Shown: piece after piece, positions 18,568 through 25,588 of the stretch
Layout: each line of letters starts with the position of its first letter
Position numbering within the stretch: the stretch's first letter is position 1
DNA from: Paenibacillus sp. FSL H7-0331
GTDB taxonomy: Bacteria > Bacillota > Bacilli > Paenibacillales > NBRC-103111
Reading direction: 5' to 3'
Length of the DNA stretch: 64,000 nt
Assembly (NCBI RefSeq): GCF_001956045.1
Contig: NZ_MRTH01000028.1
Span: 1 to 64,000 of the forward strand
Made by a program: the position numbers and the translations under genes
Notes under the pieces: model-generated
The model's database searches: none
Told to the model about the DNA's origin: nothing
Seen by the model: only the letters and a program-made list of their open reading frames with translations

Positions 18568-19767
18568 ATGGGCAAGAGGGAATGTGTGGCAATGTTACTT
18601 TCCGGAGGGGAGGGACGCAGACTCGGTGTCTTGACACATCACAAAGCGAAACCTGCTGTTCATTTTGGCGGGGCTGCGCGAATGATCGATTATGCATTAA
18701 GCAACTGCAGAAATTCGGGCATCCAGCACATCGGTGTTGTGACACAATACCGGCCTGAGGCCTTGCACCAACATATTGGTGAGGGCACACCTTGGCTTCA
18801 GGACACAGAACAGGGAGAAGTGGCTATTCTATGCTCAACTCAGGAGCATGTAGGTAAGGATGGATTTACAGGAACTGCTGATGCCGTTTACCAGAATTGG
18901 CACTTTATCGAACGCCAACAACCTGAATATGTCATTGTATTGTCTGGAGATCATATATATCAAATGGATTACAGTAAGCTCATCAAGCAGCATCGGGACA
19001 CGAAGGCTATGGCTACGATTGCCGTTACAGCTGTTCCTTGGGCTGAAGCCAGCCGCTTCGGAATTATGAACACGGATGAGTATGGACGCATTACCGAATT
19101 TTCGGAAAAACCGGACAAGCCTGTAAGCAATCTGGCATCCATGGGTATTTATGTGTTCGATACGGCTTTTTTGCAGCAATACTTGAAGCAGGATGCAAGG
19201 ATCAGCTTATCCAGTCATGACTTTGGCAAGGATGTTATCCCCGCTATGCTGAAGAGTGGAGCCAGGATGAATGCTTTTGCCTATGACGGGTATTGGAAAG
19301 ATGTAGGGACCTTGGATAGTCTGTGGGAGGCGCATATGGATTTGTTGGGTGATAACCCTAAGTTTGCTATTCATTCGCAAGCTTGGCCTTTGCATACGGT
19401 TGTACGTGGAGAGCCTCGACTTTTTAAGGAGACCACAGGTATGATTCGTCACTCGTTGGTGTATGATAGTTGCAGTATCCAAGGAATGGTTGAGCGCTCC
19501 GTAGTATCGGCAGGAGCCAAGATTGGTCAAGGTAGTCGGATTTATGACAGTGTGATTATGCCGGGTGCTGTAATTGGTCAAGGCGTAACGCTGCACAAAG
19601 CAATTATTGGTGAAAATGCAATTATCCATGATGGCGTCAGCCTCGGAATTCCTAATAGTAATGGTGTTTCTGTCATAGGTGACAAGGAAATTATTCATGT
19701 TAAAGGTGAAAAACTGCCTAAAGTATATATTCCAGCCAATAAACTGCTTGTAGAAATGATTGGCTAA
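18568..19767 (+). CDS. glgC: Glucose-1-phosphate adenylyltransferase (ADP-glucose pyrophosphorylase)
   Basis: A 399-residue nucleotidyltransferase that makes ADP-glucose from ATP and glucose-1-phosphate for glycogen synthesis. The catalytic domain starts MLLSGGEGRRLG, with FGGAARMIDYALSNC, GTADAVYQN and SGDHIYQMDY. A C-terminal left-handed beta-helix (from about 300, with VIMPGAVIGQG) carries the allosteric site. The start at 18568 fits the family's N-terminus, though its ribosome-binding site is weak; ATG 18592 would remove part of the nucleotide-binding loop. Unusually, no glgD, glgA, glgP or glgB is adjacent. Confidence 0.9.
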   Translation: MGKRECVAMLLSGGEGRRLGVLTHHKAKPAVHFGGAARMIDYALSNCRNSGIQHIGVVTQYRPEALHQHIGEGTPWLQDTEQGEVAILCSTQEHVGKDGFTGTADAVYQNWHFIERQQPEYVIVLSGDHIYQMDYSKLIKQHRDTKAMATIAVTAVPWAEASRFGIMNTDEYGRITEFSEKPDKPVSNLASMGIYVFDTAFLQQYLKQDARISLSSHDFGKDVIPAMLKSGARMNAFAYDGYWKDVGTLDSLWEAHMDLLGDNPKFAIHSQAWPLHTVVRGEPRLFKETTGMIRHSLVYDSCSIQGMVERSVVSAGAKIGQGSRIYDSVIMPGAVIGQGVTLHKAIIGENAIIHDGVSLGIPNSNGVSVIGDKEIIHVKGEKLPKVYIPANKLLVEMIG

Positions 19768-19888
19768 GCTTCTCTCACGCACGAATCGGGTAACAGCTGC
19801 GTAAACCATATAGATGAGCAAAATCCCGCGGGAGCTGTTAAACCTTAACTTGCTATAGTTGACTAGCTTTGCAAAACCCAGAAGATAA

Positions 19889-20002
19889 TTTGAAGCCAGC
19901 AATGCTCAAGCGAAGATGGCCCATGAAGGAGTTTCAACAAAAGATGCTTATGAAGCCGGTGTTGCTTGGCAAAAACTCTTAGGAGGAGAAGCTCATGAAT
20001 AA
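19889..20002 (+). pseudogene. Short protein-like fragment ending inside the next start codon
   Basis: An open stretch reads as protein-like, acidic sequence ending GVAWQKLLGGEAHE and a TAA at 20000-20002. It overlaps the next gene's start by eight bases and contains that gene's ribosome-binding site. The only in-frame ATG (19916) has no good ribosome-binding site. In another frame just upstream there is a further plausible segment (LALQNPEDN), which suggests a decayed, frameshifted gene. A 28-residue coupled leader peptide is the alternative. Otherwise I see nothing in 19768-19994. Confidence 0.3.
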
Positions 20003-20582
20003 GCTGCTTGGAGTGGGTTTACCATTAGCCATGCTGGTAACGGGTGGTTTATGGACGCAATATCAGGAATACGAACATCCTGTGCTAACCACAAGTGTGT
20101 CTGCAGTAGCCGAGAATATCGCGGCCACAGACATCACCACAGCCACTTATATGACTCCTGAGGTTACGGCTGCAGGTACTTCGGCTTCCGAAACACCTTC
20201 ATCTCTTCTGCGGTTTGGCTCAGTCAACGGGATTGCTTTATCTGATGATTTAAAAACGATTGTTGAGCTTAAAGGAGAACCTCTAAGCATGATCCAGGAT
20301 GAGATCATAAAATCGTCGCGTACTTACCTTTTCAAGGACTGTGAAATTAATATCGTGGACGGCGCAGTTCAAAGCGTTACCGTCGGTGCAGCAGTCGGAA
20401 AGGTTGAGATCGATGGGATCAGCTTTTCTTTTGATAAGCTTAAGGATAGACTTGGGATGCCTTACTTCATTAGTGAGGATGGGATCGTTTATAAAAAAGG
20501 CAATATGGCCTTCAAAATATTCATGGATCCTCATGATAATCACATCAAATCCGTTAGCTATTTTCATGCAGGGAATCAGTAG
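19995..20582 (+). CDS. Exported protein of unknown function with two internal repeats
   Basis: A 195-residue protein with an N-terminal signal or anchor segment (residues about 4-20, LLGVGLPLAMLVTGGLW), then a Thr/Ala-rich linker. Two similar modules follow: GIALSDDLKTIVELKGEPL and ISFSFDKLKDRLGMP, each ending with an IxSVxxF/V strand. I do not recognise a named family with certainty. AGGAGGAG lies upstream of the ATG. Probably extracytoplasmic. Confidence 0.7.
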   Translation: MNKLLGVGLPLAMLVTGGLWTQYQEYEHPVLTTSVSAVAENIAATDITTATYMTPEVTAAGTSASETPSSLLRFGSVNGIALSDDLKTIVELKGEPLSMIQDEIIKSSRTYLFKDCEINIVDGAVQSVTVGAAVGKVEIDGISFSFDKLKDRLGMPYFISEDGIVYKKGNMAFKIFMDPHDNHIKSVSYFHAGNQ

Positions 20583-20620
20583 GAGTATCTAATGCATATG
20601 CATGATGATTGGCTTCATTA

Positions 20621-20682
20621 AAAAGACGTTAGCAGATGGGGATTAGCTACCATAATCCCCATCTGCTAACGTCTTTTCTTTT
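20621..20682. terminator. Bidirectional terminator, 24-bp perfect inverted repeat
   Basis: Positions 20621-20644 are exactly complementary to 20654-20677, with a nine-base loop. The arms begin with AAAA and end with TTTT, giving T-runs on both strands. It lies between convergent genes. Confidence 0.85.
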
Positions 20683-20712
20683 ACTTTGTTCTTCGATGCT
20701 TTCTACCGTCAC

Positions 20713-20868
20713 TTAATGAAAAGCCGGGAATACGTACTTGACGATAAAGTATAGAAAGCCGAAGAAAATAATGATGTAAGCCGCATACTTGATAAAGGTA
20801 GAAGCGACCTGTCCTTTGTCCAGACGTGTTTCCGATGTATTGACCTTCTCGGTTTTGAACTCATCCAT
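20713..20868 (-). CDS. Small single-pass membrane protein
   Basis: A 51-residue protein: a charged N-terminus (MDEFKTEKVNTSETRLDKG), then one membrane segment (about 29-47, rich in Ile/Phe) and a short tail. ATG 20868 has AAAGGAGAG upstream; the longer open frame to 20949 would run through the promoter. Family unknown. A sigma-B-like promoter (ATTCAA-N13-GGGTAA) precedes it, back to back with the promoter of the YtxG-like gene, so it is probably a stress-induced envelope protein. Confidence 0.7.
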   Translation of the reverse strand: MDEFKTEKVNTSETRLDKGQVASTFIKYAAYIIIFFGFLYFIVKYVFPAFH

Positions 20869-20921
20869 AGTAGATCTCTCCTTTAGTTTTAGGTTGTTGG
20901 TGATACCTGTTATGACTTCCA

Positions 20922-20946
20922 TTACCCTTGTAAAATACGTTTGAAT
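20922..20946 (-). promoter_or_regulatory. Sigma-B-type promoter for the small membrane protein
   Basis: On the minus strand ATTCAA (20941-20946), 13 bases, GGGTAA (20922-20927). Its -35 shares the dyad TTGAA-N7-TTCAA (20941-20957) with the divergent promoter. Confidence 0.6.
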
Positions 20947-20951
20947 CAATG

Positions 20952-20976
20952 GTTCAAATAACGGCCTCAGGGGTAA
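20952..20976 (+). promoter_or_regulatory. Sigma-B-type promoter for the YtxG-like gene
   Basis: GTTCAA (20952-20957), 13 bases, GGGTAA (20971-20976), divergent from the promoter at 20922-20946 and about 57 bases before the ATG at 21033. Confidence 0.62.
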
Positions 20977-21032
20977 TGAGTAACATAACTGAAGCAGGTA
21001 AACTCAGGGGTACATATGGAGGAGGATGTCGT

Positions 21033-21494
21033 ATGAATAGTATGATCATCGAAATTAGTGTTGCAGCGGTAGCTTTGGCTTTTGTAGTGTTGGTTGTGTT
21101 TTTGATCACAACTTTAAGGTCGATGTCGGCTCTATTGGTCCAAACCAATACAACGATTCACGATCTGCAGAATCATGTTGTGGGTGTTACTAAAGAAGCA
21201 TCTGATGTGCTTCGTCATACTAATGCTGTCACGGTGGATGTGCTGAATAAACTGCATAGCTTGGAGCCTACTTTTCATTCGGTGAAGCAGGTTGGTGAAG
21301 CAGTGGATGAAATTACAACCTCAGTGAAAAATGCATCGGTATCTGTTGCGAGGACCATTAAGGAGAAGGTGGCTAGTGAGGCTTATTCCCCGACTACCAG
21401 TAACATTGCGAAAGCAATCAACACAATTCCACTTGTGCTTGATATCTGGCACCAGATCAAACATAGAAGGCAAGAAGCAGCAGTAGCAAAATAA
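21033..21494 (+). CDS. YtxG-like (DUF948) stress protein
   Basis: A 153-residue protein. One N-terminal membrane helix (about 4-26) is followed by a long amphipathic helical region (TTIHDLQNHVVGVTKEASDV) typical of the DUF948/YtxG family. In B. subtilis ytxG is co-transcribed with ytxH under sigma-B; here the YtxH-like gene is 3 kb away. ATG 21033 has GGAGGAGG upstream. A sigma-B-like promoter lies upstream and the sigma-B operon starts 92 bases downstream. Molecular function unknown; it is a membrane-tethered helical protein. Confidence 0.75.
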   Translation: MNSMIIEISVAAVALAFVVLVVFLITTLRSMSALLVQTNTTIHDLQNHVVGVTKEASDVLRHTNAVTVDVLNKLHSLEPTFHSVKQVGEAVDEITTSVKNASVSVARTIKEKVASEAYSPTTSNIAKAINTIPLVLDIWHQIKHRRQEAAVAK

Positions 21495-21506
21495 TTCGTA
21501 ATTGCT

Positions 21507-21532
21507 GTTTCGAAGTCTTTGGGTTAGGGTAA
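21507..21532 (+). promoter_or_regulatory. Sigma-B-type promoter of rsbV-rsbW-sigB (autoregulatory)
   Basis: GTTTCG (21507-21512), 14 bases, GGGTAA (21527-21532), 54 bases before rsbV. Both hexamers and the spacing are identical to the promoter before glsB. This indicates that sigma-B transcribes its own operon, as in Bacillus. Confidence 0.72.
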
Positions 21533-21586
21533 AGATAAGATATATTGTACACCCTTATAAGGTGATTTGAAGGAGGAACTACTTGA

Positions 21587-21922
21587 ATGAATCGTCAACA
21601 TGTATTTGAGATAGAGAAAGAGGCTACAGCGGATAGCTGGCTGCTGTATTTAAAGGGAGAATTGGATTTGTCCAAGGCTGCAGAGCTGCGGGCTGCCGCT
21701 GACCCTTATGTAGCAGATACAGGACGCAAGCTTATCCTTAATCTAAAGGACCTTCAGTATATCGATAGTACGGGAATTGGTGTGATTTTATCCTTGTTAA
21801 AAGCCAGACACGTGTTGAAAGCACCTATTGAAGTGGTGGAGATTCCGCTCAAGGTTCAGCGTTTATTCGATATGACCGGCTTGACATCTTTTATCCAACA
21901 ATCCTCGAATAATACGAATTAG
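21587..21922 (+). CDS. rsbV: Anti-anti-sigma factor RsbV
   Basis: A 111-residue STAS-domain protein. The phosphorylatable serine is S61 in YIDSTGIGV, within the conserved loop. Unphosphorylated RsbV binds RsbW and releases sigma-B; RsbW phosphorylates it and a PP2C phosphatase reactivates it. AAGGAGG lies before the start. It is first in the operon rsbV-rsbW-sigB, in the standard order, and the likely phosphatase is the RsbY-like protein at 11.4 kb. Confidence 0.9.
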   Translation: MNRQHVFEIEKEATADSWLLYLKGELDLSKAAELRAAADPYVADTGRKLILNLKDLQYIDSTGIGVILSLLKARHVLKAPIEVVEIPLKVQRLFDMTGLTSFIQQSSNNTN

Positions 21923-21941
21923 AAAGGAAAGAAGCGACGAT

Positions 21942-22391
21942 ATGAATGGGAACAATCGAATGGTCTGTATGACTCTGCCTGCGGATGCGGAATTTATTGA
22001 TGTGGTAAGGTTGACGTTGTATGGCCTATGCAGCAAGGTTGGTTTTTCTTATGAGGAAATTGAAGACATGAAGGTTGCTGTTGCCGAAGCATGCAACAAT
22101 GCAGTTGTACATGCCTATGAGCCTGGGCGCACAGGAACTATGGATGTGAAATTTGAGCTGCTTGAGACAGGTATCCGGATCTCTGTGAAGGATGAGGGAG
22201 CCAGCTTTAATTATGCAGAAAAGGTAGAGCAAGCGCAGTCCCTACATGAGCAAACGTTGGATGAAGCCAATATCGGTGGTTTGGGTATTTATCTCATGCA
22301 GGCTTTGATGGATGAAGTCGAAGTGAAAAGCAACGGAGGCACAGAGGTCATTTTGACAAAATGGCTGAGTAAAAGTGAGGAACTTGTATGA
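21942..22391 (+). CDS. rsbW: Anti-sigma factor / serine kinase RsbW
   Basis: A 149-residue GHKL-fold protein. The N-box is EACNNAVVHAYE and the G-box includes IGGLGIYLMQALMDEV, as in B. subtilis RsbW. It binds sigma-B and phosphorylates RsbV. SpoIIAB is the nearest alternative, but the RLTLYGLCSKVGFSYEEIEDMK region fits RsbW. Its stop overlaps the sigB start (ATGA), ensuring coupled translation. Confidence 0.9.
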   Translation: MNGNNRMVCMTLPADAEFIDVVRLTLYGLCSKVGFSYEEIEDMKVAVAEACNNAVVHAYEPGRTGTMDVKFELLETGIRISVKDEGASFNYAEKVEQAQSLHEQTLDEANIGGLGIYLMQALMDEVEVKSNGGTEVILTKWLSKSEELV

Positions 22392-23164
22392 AATTAAATT
22401 CTGAGAGACCGGCATTCAATACCCATGAGCTGATCACACAGTATCAGGAAACGGGAAGTAATGAAGTCGCAACAACGCTACTGCTAAAGTATGAATCCCT
22501 TGTAAAAATGGCAGCAGGTAAAATGTCGCGCAATCGTCCGGACCTCTTCGAAGATTTATATCAAGTGGGACAAATGTCGATGCTTCGACTTTTTAAGCAG
22601 TTTGATGTTGCGCAAGGCGTGCAGTTTGAGCCTTATATGATGAAAAGTGTCATTGGGCATATGAAAAATTACTTGCGGGACAAATCCTGGTATGTTCAGG
22701 TGCCCAGGCGGGTAAAGGAAAAGGGCGGTCGGATTCAGGAAGCGATAGATCGCCTGACAGTGATTCTGGAGCGTTCACCAAATGTAGAAGAGATCGCGGC
22801 TGACGTGGAATTAACCGTTGAAGAAACGATAGAAATTTTGGCAGGAAGAGAGTATTACCACTATGTCTCTCTGGATACACCTCTTTCCACGGAAGAAAAT
22901 GGGGCTACCATCGGTGATCTGTTGGGTACCGACAAAGACGATTTTCAACAGCTGGAGAGGCGGCTTGATATCGAGGAAGCTATGCGTCAATTGAAGCCTG
23001 AGGAGCAGCAGGTGCTTCATCTTGCTTATGTGGAGGGCCAGTCGCAAAGAATGATCGCTCAAGAGCTGGAGGTTTCACAGATGAGCGTTTCACGAATCCA
23101 GAAGCGAGCCTTGGATAAGCTGAAAACATTTTTTGCAGAATCCAGAGGTAGCCATGATGTATAG
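22388..23164 (+). CDS. sigB: RNA polymerase sigma factor SigB
   Basis: A 258-residue sigma-70 family factor of the SigB/SigF/SigG group, close to the usual 262. Region 2 includes DLYQVGQMSMLRLFKQFD and MKNYLRDKSWYVQVPRR; region 3 is about 115-160; the region 4 helix-turn-helix is RMIAQELEVSQMSVSRIQKRAL. There is no region 1. Linkage to rsbV and rsbW, and the promoter set nearby, identify it as sigma-B rather than a forespore factor. It directs general stress transcription, here probably also of YtxG, GlsB/YtxH and its own operon. Confidence 0.9.
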   Translation: MKLNSERPAFNTHELITQYQETGSNEVATTLLLKYESLVKMAAGKMSRNRPDLFEDLYQVGQMSMLRLFKQFDVAQGVQFEPYMMKSVIGHMKNYLRDKSWYVQVPRRVKEKGGRIQEAIDRLTVILERSPNVEEIAADVELTVEETIEILAGREYYHYVSLDTPLSTEENGATIGDLLGTDKDDFQQLERRLDIEEAMRQLKPEEQQVLHLAYVEGQSQRMIAQELEVSQMSVSRIQKRALDKLKTFFAESRGSHDV

Positions 23165-23184
23165 AACTCATAGATTATTCCTGT

Positions 23185-23215
23185 AAAACGCGTCCTCTGG
23201 AGAGGGCGCGTTTTT
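23185..23215 (+). terminator. Terminator of the sigB operon
   Basis: A 13-bp stem (23185-23197 with 23202-23214) includes one G-T wobble, has a TGGA tetraloop and ends in TTTTT. Confidence 0.9.
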
Positions 23216-23220
23216 AAATT

Positions 23221-23246
23221 GATTCAGGGTAACGCACAGCGGGTAA
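23221..23246 (+). promoter_or_regulatory. Candidate sigma-B-type promoter
   Basis: GATTCA (23221-23226), 14 bases, GGGTAA (23241-23246), 49 bases before the small gene at 23295. A second GGGTAA at 23227 lacks a matching -35. Confidence 0.45.
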
Positions 23247-23294
23247 TAAGTAGTAAGAACTCCAGTAGTACAACTCGAAAAGGCGGTGGATGTT

Positions 23295-23612
23295 ATGACG
23301 ATAAAACACAGTATTACCTGTGAGGGCAGCGATGTATTGGTCCATGAGACAGATTCAAACTCCTATCAGGTAAGTATTCAATCTAAATCAAATCCGTTAG
23401 GAAAAGGCAATGTGTTGGAAACGTTCACTCGGTTGGAGGAAGCTATCGTTGCGGCGGAACACTTTTGCAAGCTGCACGCTGCCGCTAAAGAGAAGGGCTA
23501 CTATCTGGAAAATGGGCATTTTGTTAAACCAGACCGACCCAAGCTCCATGTAGGCCAGCTGCTTAATGAAAGAAAAGAGCCGGAGCAATTTTTGCAGCTA
23601 TTGGAAAAGTAA
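23295..23612 (+). CDS. Small hypothetical protein
   Basis: A 105-residue soluble protein with no membrane segment or known motif that I recognise. It has mixed alpha/beta character with a possible strand region (VLVHETDSNSYQVSIQS) and a helix (RLEEAIVAAEHFCKLHAAAK). ATG 23295 is preferred over GTG 23286 because AGGCGGTGG lies five bases upstream. It follows the sigB terminator and has its own sigma-B-like promoter candidate, so it may be a stress gene. Confidence 0.65.
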   Translation: MTIKHSITCEGSDVLVHETDSNSYQVSIQSKSNPLGKGNVLETFTRLEEAIVAAEHFCKLHAAAKEKGYYLENGHFVKPDRPKLHVGQLLNERKEPEQFLQLLEK

Positions 23613-23641
23613 GCACCCGACAAGGGTTTGTAAGCGAATAT

Positions 23642-23681
23642 AAGAGATGGCAGCGGGGAGTATCCTGCTACCATCTCTTTT
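23642..23681 (+). terminator. Terminator after the small stress gene
   Basis: AAGAGATGG (23642-23650) and CCATCTCTT (23671-23679), with inner CAGC/GCT(A) pairing, followed by TT. Confidence 0.7.
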
Positions 23682-23750
23682 GTATATATAGAAGGGAAAG
23701 GTAGCGGGAACATCATAGTAGGAGCATCTGCCATGAACTAAGTATCTGGT

Positions 23751-23928
23751 ACGATGTAAAACATCGTAACACAAGCATCTTTCATTGAATGAGTATCTGA
23801 TACGATGTAAAGCATCGTTAAAATTTAAAAACGAGCGTTTTGATCTAAATAACATCTATTACGATGTTTTACATCATTAAAAGTGTCTGGATCAGTTTGA
23901 AATTCGCCAATCCGATGTTTTACATCGA
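23751..23928. repeat. Array of four 17-bp palindromes in non-coding DNA
   Basis: ACGATGTAAAACATCGT (23751-23767), ACGATGTAAAGCATCGT (23802-23818), ACGATGTTTTACATCAT (23861-23877) and CCGATGTTTTACATCGA (23912-23928). Start-to-start distances are 51, 59 and 51 bases. The first two copies also share the preceding AGTATCTGNTA, so they are roughly 51-bp tandem units. No gene lies here. Could be an operator array, or part of the structured locus that follows. Confidence 0.8.
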
Positions 23929-24020
23929 TACAAGTACCCTATCCATATTTGTTGATCGTATTTAGTCATAAACTATTGCAGTAGAAGGCGGCCACGGTTG
24001 GTATTTGTGCTGAGTAAGAG

Positions 24021-24360
24021 GATGATGGCGATACGGTAGTGCCGTTGCAGTTTAGTTTTAACACGATGCCATGTATGACCTGCTGGAGGTTGCGCCAGTG
24101 TCACTACATAGGAAGAGTAAATCTGTTGTACCTGGAATACTACAAGGTAGGTGACAGAGCTGATATCGGCTTCCAGATCGGCTCTGAAAGAAGGGGATAG
24201 CCCCAAGCTCAGAGTAGAACAAGTGAGGGAATGGGTGTGGGGTGGAGGAGCGCTAGCGTCCGCCTTTGATGCGCTCGTGTTCCAACCGCTGCAAGCTTTC
24301 CATTCAGGGAACACGAGCTTCAACAGCGGCCGGAGTCCCATACCCATTCTCTCCGCACAT
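24021..24360 (+). ncRNA. Candidate large structured RNA with a pseudoknot
   Basis: No convincing protein is encoded between 23929 and 24485, but the plus strand folds densely. The stems are: 24028-24048 hairpin; 24069-24079 with 24100-24112 (bulged) enclosing CTGG/CCAG; 24155-24164 with 24177-24186; GGGG/CCCC at 24193-24204. A 17-bp stem (24225-24241 with 24337-24353) contains two G-U pairs. Inside it are a hairpin at 24241-24264 and an 11-bp perfect stem (24273-24283 with 24308-24318). The loop of that stem, CCGCTG (24286-24291), pairs with CAGCGG (24324-24329), an H-type pseudoknot. The bulges and wobble pairs favour RNA over DNA palindromes. I do not recognise the family; it is not RNase P, tmRNA, SRP or 6S RNA. 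Confidence 0.6.
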
Positions 24361-24408
24361 GCGAATGATGGGTTTAGACAAATGTTTTAAGGCTTGGAAT
24401 ATAGCAAA

Positions 24409-24441
24409 AGAACGATTCCCTATCATGCGGGGAACCGTTCT
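24409..24441 (-). terminator. Terminator of the glsB-ytxH operon
   Basis: Read on the minus strand, AGAACGGTTCCC and GGGAATCGTTCT form a stem followed by TTTGC. It lies 45 bases after the YtxH-like stop. Confidence 0.75.
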
Positions 24442-24485
24442 AGTGTTTGCTATGATGCCGATGCGGTGTACGTATCAGCATTCAA

Positions 24486-24944
24486 TTAGTTTTTGCTGCC
24501 AACAGCATCTAACTTTTTGGTTTCATGTAACGCCTGATTGGTAGCATTAGCTGCCGTATCTGTTGCCCTATGTGTGGAATCAGCAGCTTGATCCGTCACT
24601 CGATGAATCGTATTTGCGGCTTGATCCGTCGTTGTATGAACGGCCTGAGCGATAGATTCAGTAGCATTGCGAGCAGATTGAGCTGCACTGTCAGCAGCAC
24701 TCTTGGCTTTGTCCAACAGCTCAGAGCCATGCTCGGAAACTAGCTGAATGGCGTCTGCTGTAGTGGTTTTGGCTTGCTCCACCCATTCCGAGCTTTTGGA
24801 TTGAAGAGTTTGAACTGTTTCTTTAATATCTTCTCTAAGCTCACGACCTGATTTCGGTGCCAATAATAAAGCGACTACTGCACCTACGGCGCCACCAATA
24901 ATTGTTGCTGTGATTACGTTGCTACGATTCGATACTGTACTCAT
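24486..24944 (-). CDS. YtxH-like stress protein
   Basis: A 152-residue protein. An N-terminal glycine-rich hydrophobic segment (NVITATIIGGAVGAVVALLLAP, about 10-31) is followed by the KSGRELRED motif typical of YtxH/DUF5132-like gas-vesicle-related proteins. Then comes a long Ala/Thr-rich helix with heptad-like repeats (TDQAANTIHRVTDQAADSTH). In B. subtilis YtxH is a sigma-B general stress protein. ATG 24944 follows GGGAGTGGA. It lies 32 bases after the GlsB-like gene and shares its sigma-B-like promoter. Function unknown. Confidence 0.8.
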   Translation of the reverse strand: MSTVSNRSNVITATIIGGAVGAVVALLLAPKSGRELREDIKETVQTLQSKSSEWVEQAKTTTADAIQLVSEHGSELLDKAKSAADSAAQSARNATESIAQAVHTTTDQAANTIHRVTDQAADSTHRATDTAANATNQALHETKKLDAVGSKN

Positions 24945-24976
24945 GATTATCCACTCCCATTTGTTTTTTTGTGTAA

Positions 24977-25237
24977 TTAATAGGATCTGCTGTTCATCGT
25001 TCTTGACAATAAAGTCAACAGGAAGACGAACAATGCAGCCCCAATAATTGCAGGTACTACGGCAAAGCCTCCGATAACAGGACCCCATGCTCCCAGCAGC
25101 CAGCTACCGAGCCACGCTCCTACAAATCCGGCAATCATTGAGCCGAGGATGCCGCCCGGCATTCCGCCCGGTGCTATTGCGGAACCAATAGCTCCAATAA
25201 CGATTGCCATGATAATAGTAATGACGATTCCAACCAT
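24977..25237 (-). CDS. GlsB/YeaQ/YmgE-family small membrane protein
   Basis: An 86-residue, highly hydrophobic protein with three predicted membrane segments and abundant small residues (GAIGSAIAPGGMPGG, GSMIAGFVGAWLG). It matches the transglycosylase-associated GlsB family, stress-induced in many bacteria. ATG 25237 follows AAGGAGCG. It is first in the operon with the YtxH-like gene, and its promoter (GTTTCG-N14-GGGTAA) is the same as that of rsbV. Confidence 0.85.
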   Translation of the reverse strand: MVGIVITIIMAIVIGAIGSAIAPGGMPGGILGSMIAGFVGAWLGSWLLGAWGPVIGGFAVVPAIIGAALFVFLLTLLSRTMNSRSY

Positions 25238-25281
25238 GTCACCACGCTCCTTTCGGATAAGGTTTCCTTCCATGTTGTCTA

Positions 25282-25307
25282 TTACCCTGCTGCATGAGAC
25301 CCGAAAC
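25282..25307 (-). promoter_or_regulatory. Sigma-B-type promoter of glsB-ytxH
   Basis: On the minus strand GTTTCG (25302-25307), 14 bases, GGGTAA (25282-25287). Both hexamers and the spacing are identical to the promoter before rsbV. Confidence 0.72.
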
Positions 25308-25318
25308 AGGACAAAAAG

Positions 25319-25346
25319 AGACCCGCTAGCAACGGGCCGCGGGTCT
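25319..25346 (-). terminator. GC-rich hairpin with T-run upstream of the glsB promoter
   Basis: AGACCCGC and GCGGGTCT pair perfectly across 12 bases. On the minus strand CTTTTTG follows, as in a terminator. No gene that it could terminate is visible on that strand upstream, so it may insulate the glsB promoter or end an unseen small RNA. The remaining DNA to 25588 holds no gene I can support. Confidence 0.55.
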
Positions 25347-25588
25347 TAAGTAAAACTATATTTTAAAAAGGGGGTCATGGATTAGTATAGCCTAACTACA
25401 TGAAGAGAAGATGAATAATTTATTTCAGTTAGATGACAAAATGATAACGATTTGATACATACAAGCATGCAAATGGATAGTTCTTATATCAGGTGGGATT
25501 TATGGTAAAATAGGAATAACGATCTCAGAGTGCTGCATATGTGCAAGTCTATAAACCCATTCCAATAACGTGTAAAGGAGCCCAAACC

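Noticed and set aside
23751..23928. CRISPR array
   Set aside because: The four units are short palindromes that differ from each other, some in opposite orientation, with unequal spacing and no cas genes.
23973..24347. 124-residue open frame on the minus strand (and a 79-residue one on the plus strand at 24151-24390)
   Set aside because: No ribosome-binding site, Ser/Pro-rich odd composition, and the same DNA forms long wobble-containing RNA stems that better explain it.
24977..25273. Longer start of the GlsB-like protein
   Set aside because: The extra 12 residues would remove the spacer between the sigma-B-like promoter and the start; AAGGAGCG precedes ATG 25237.
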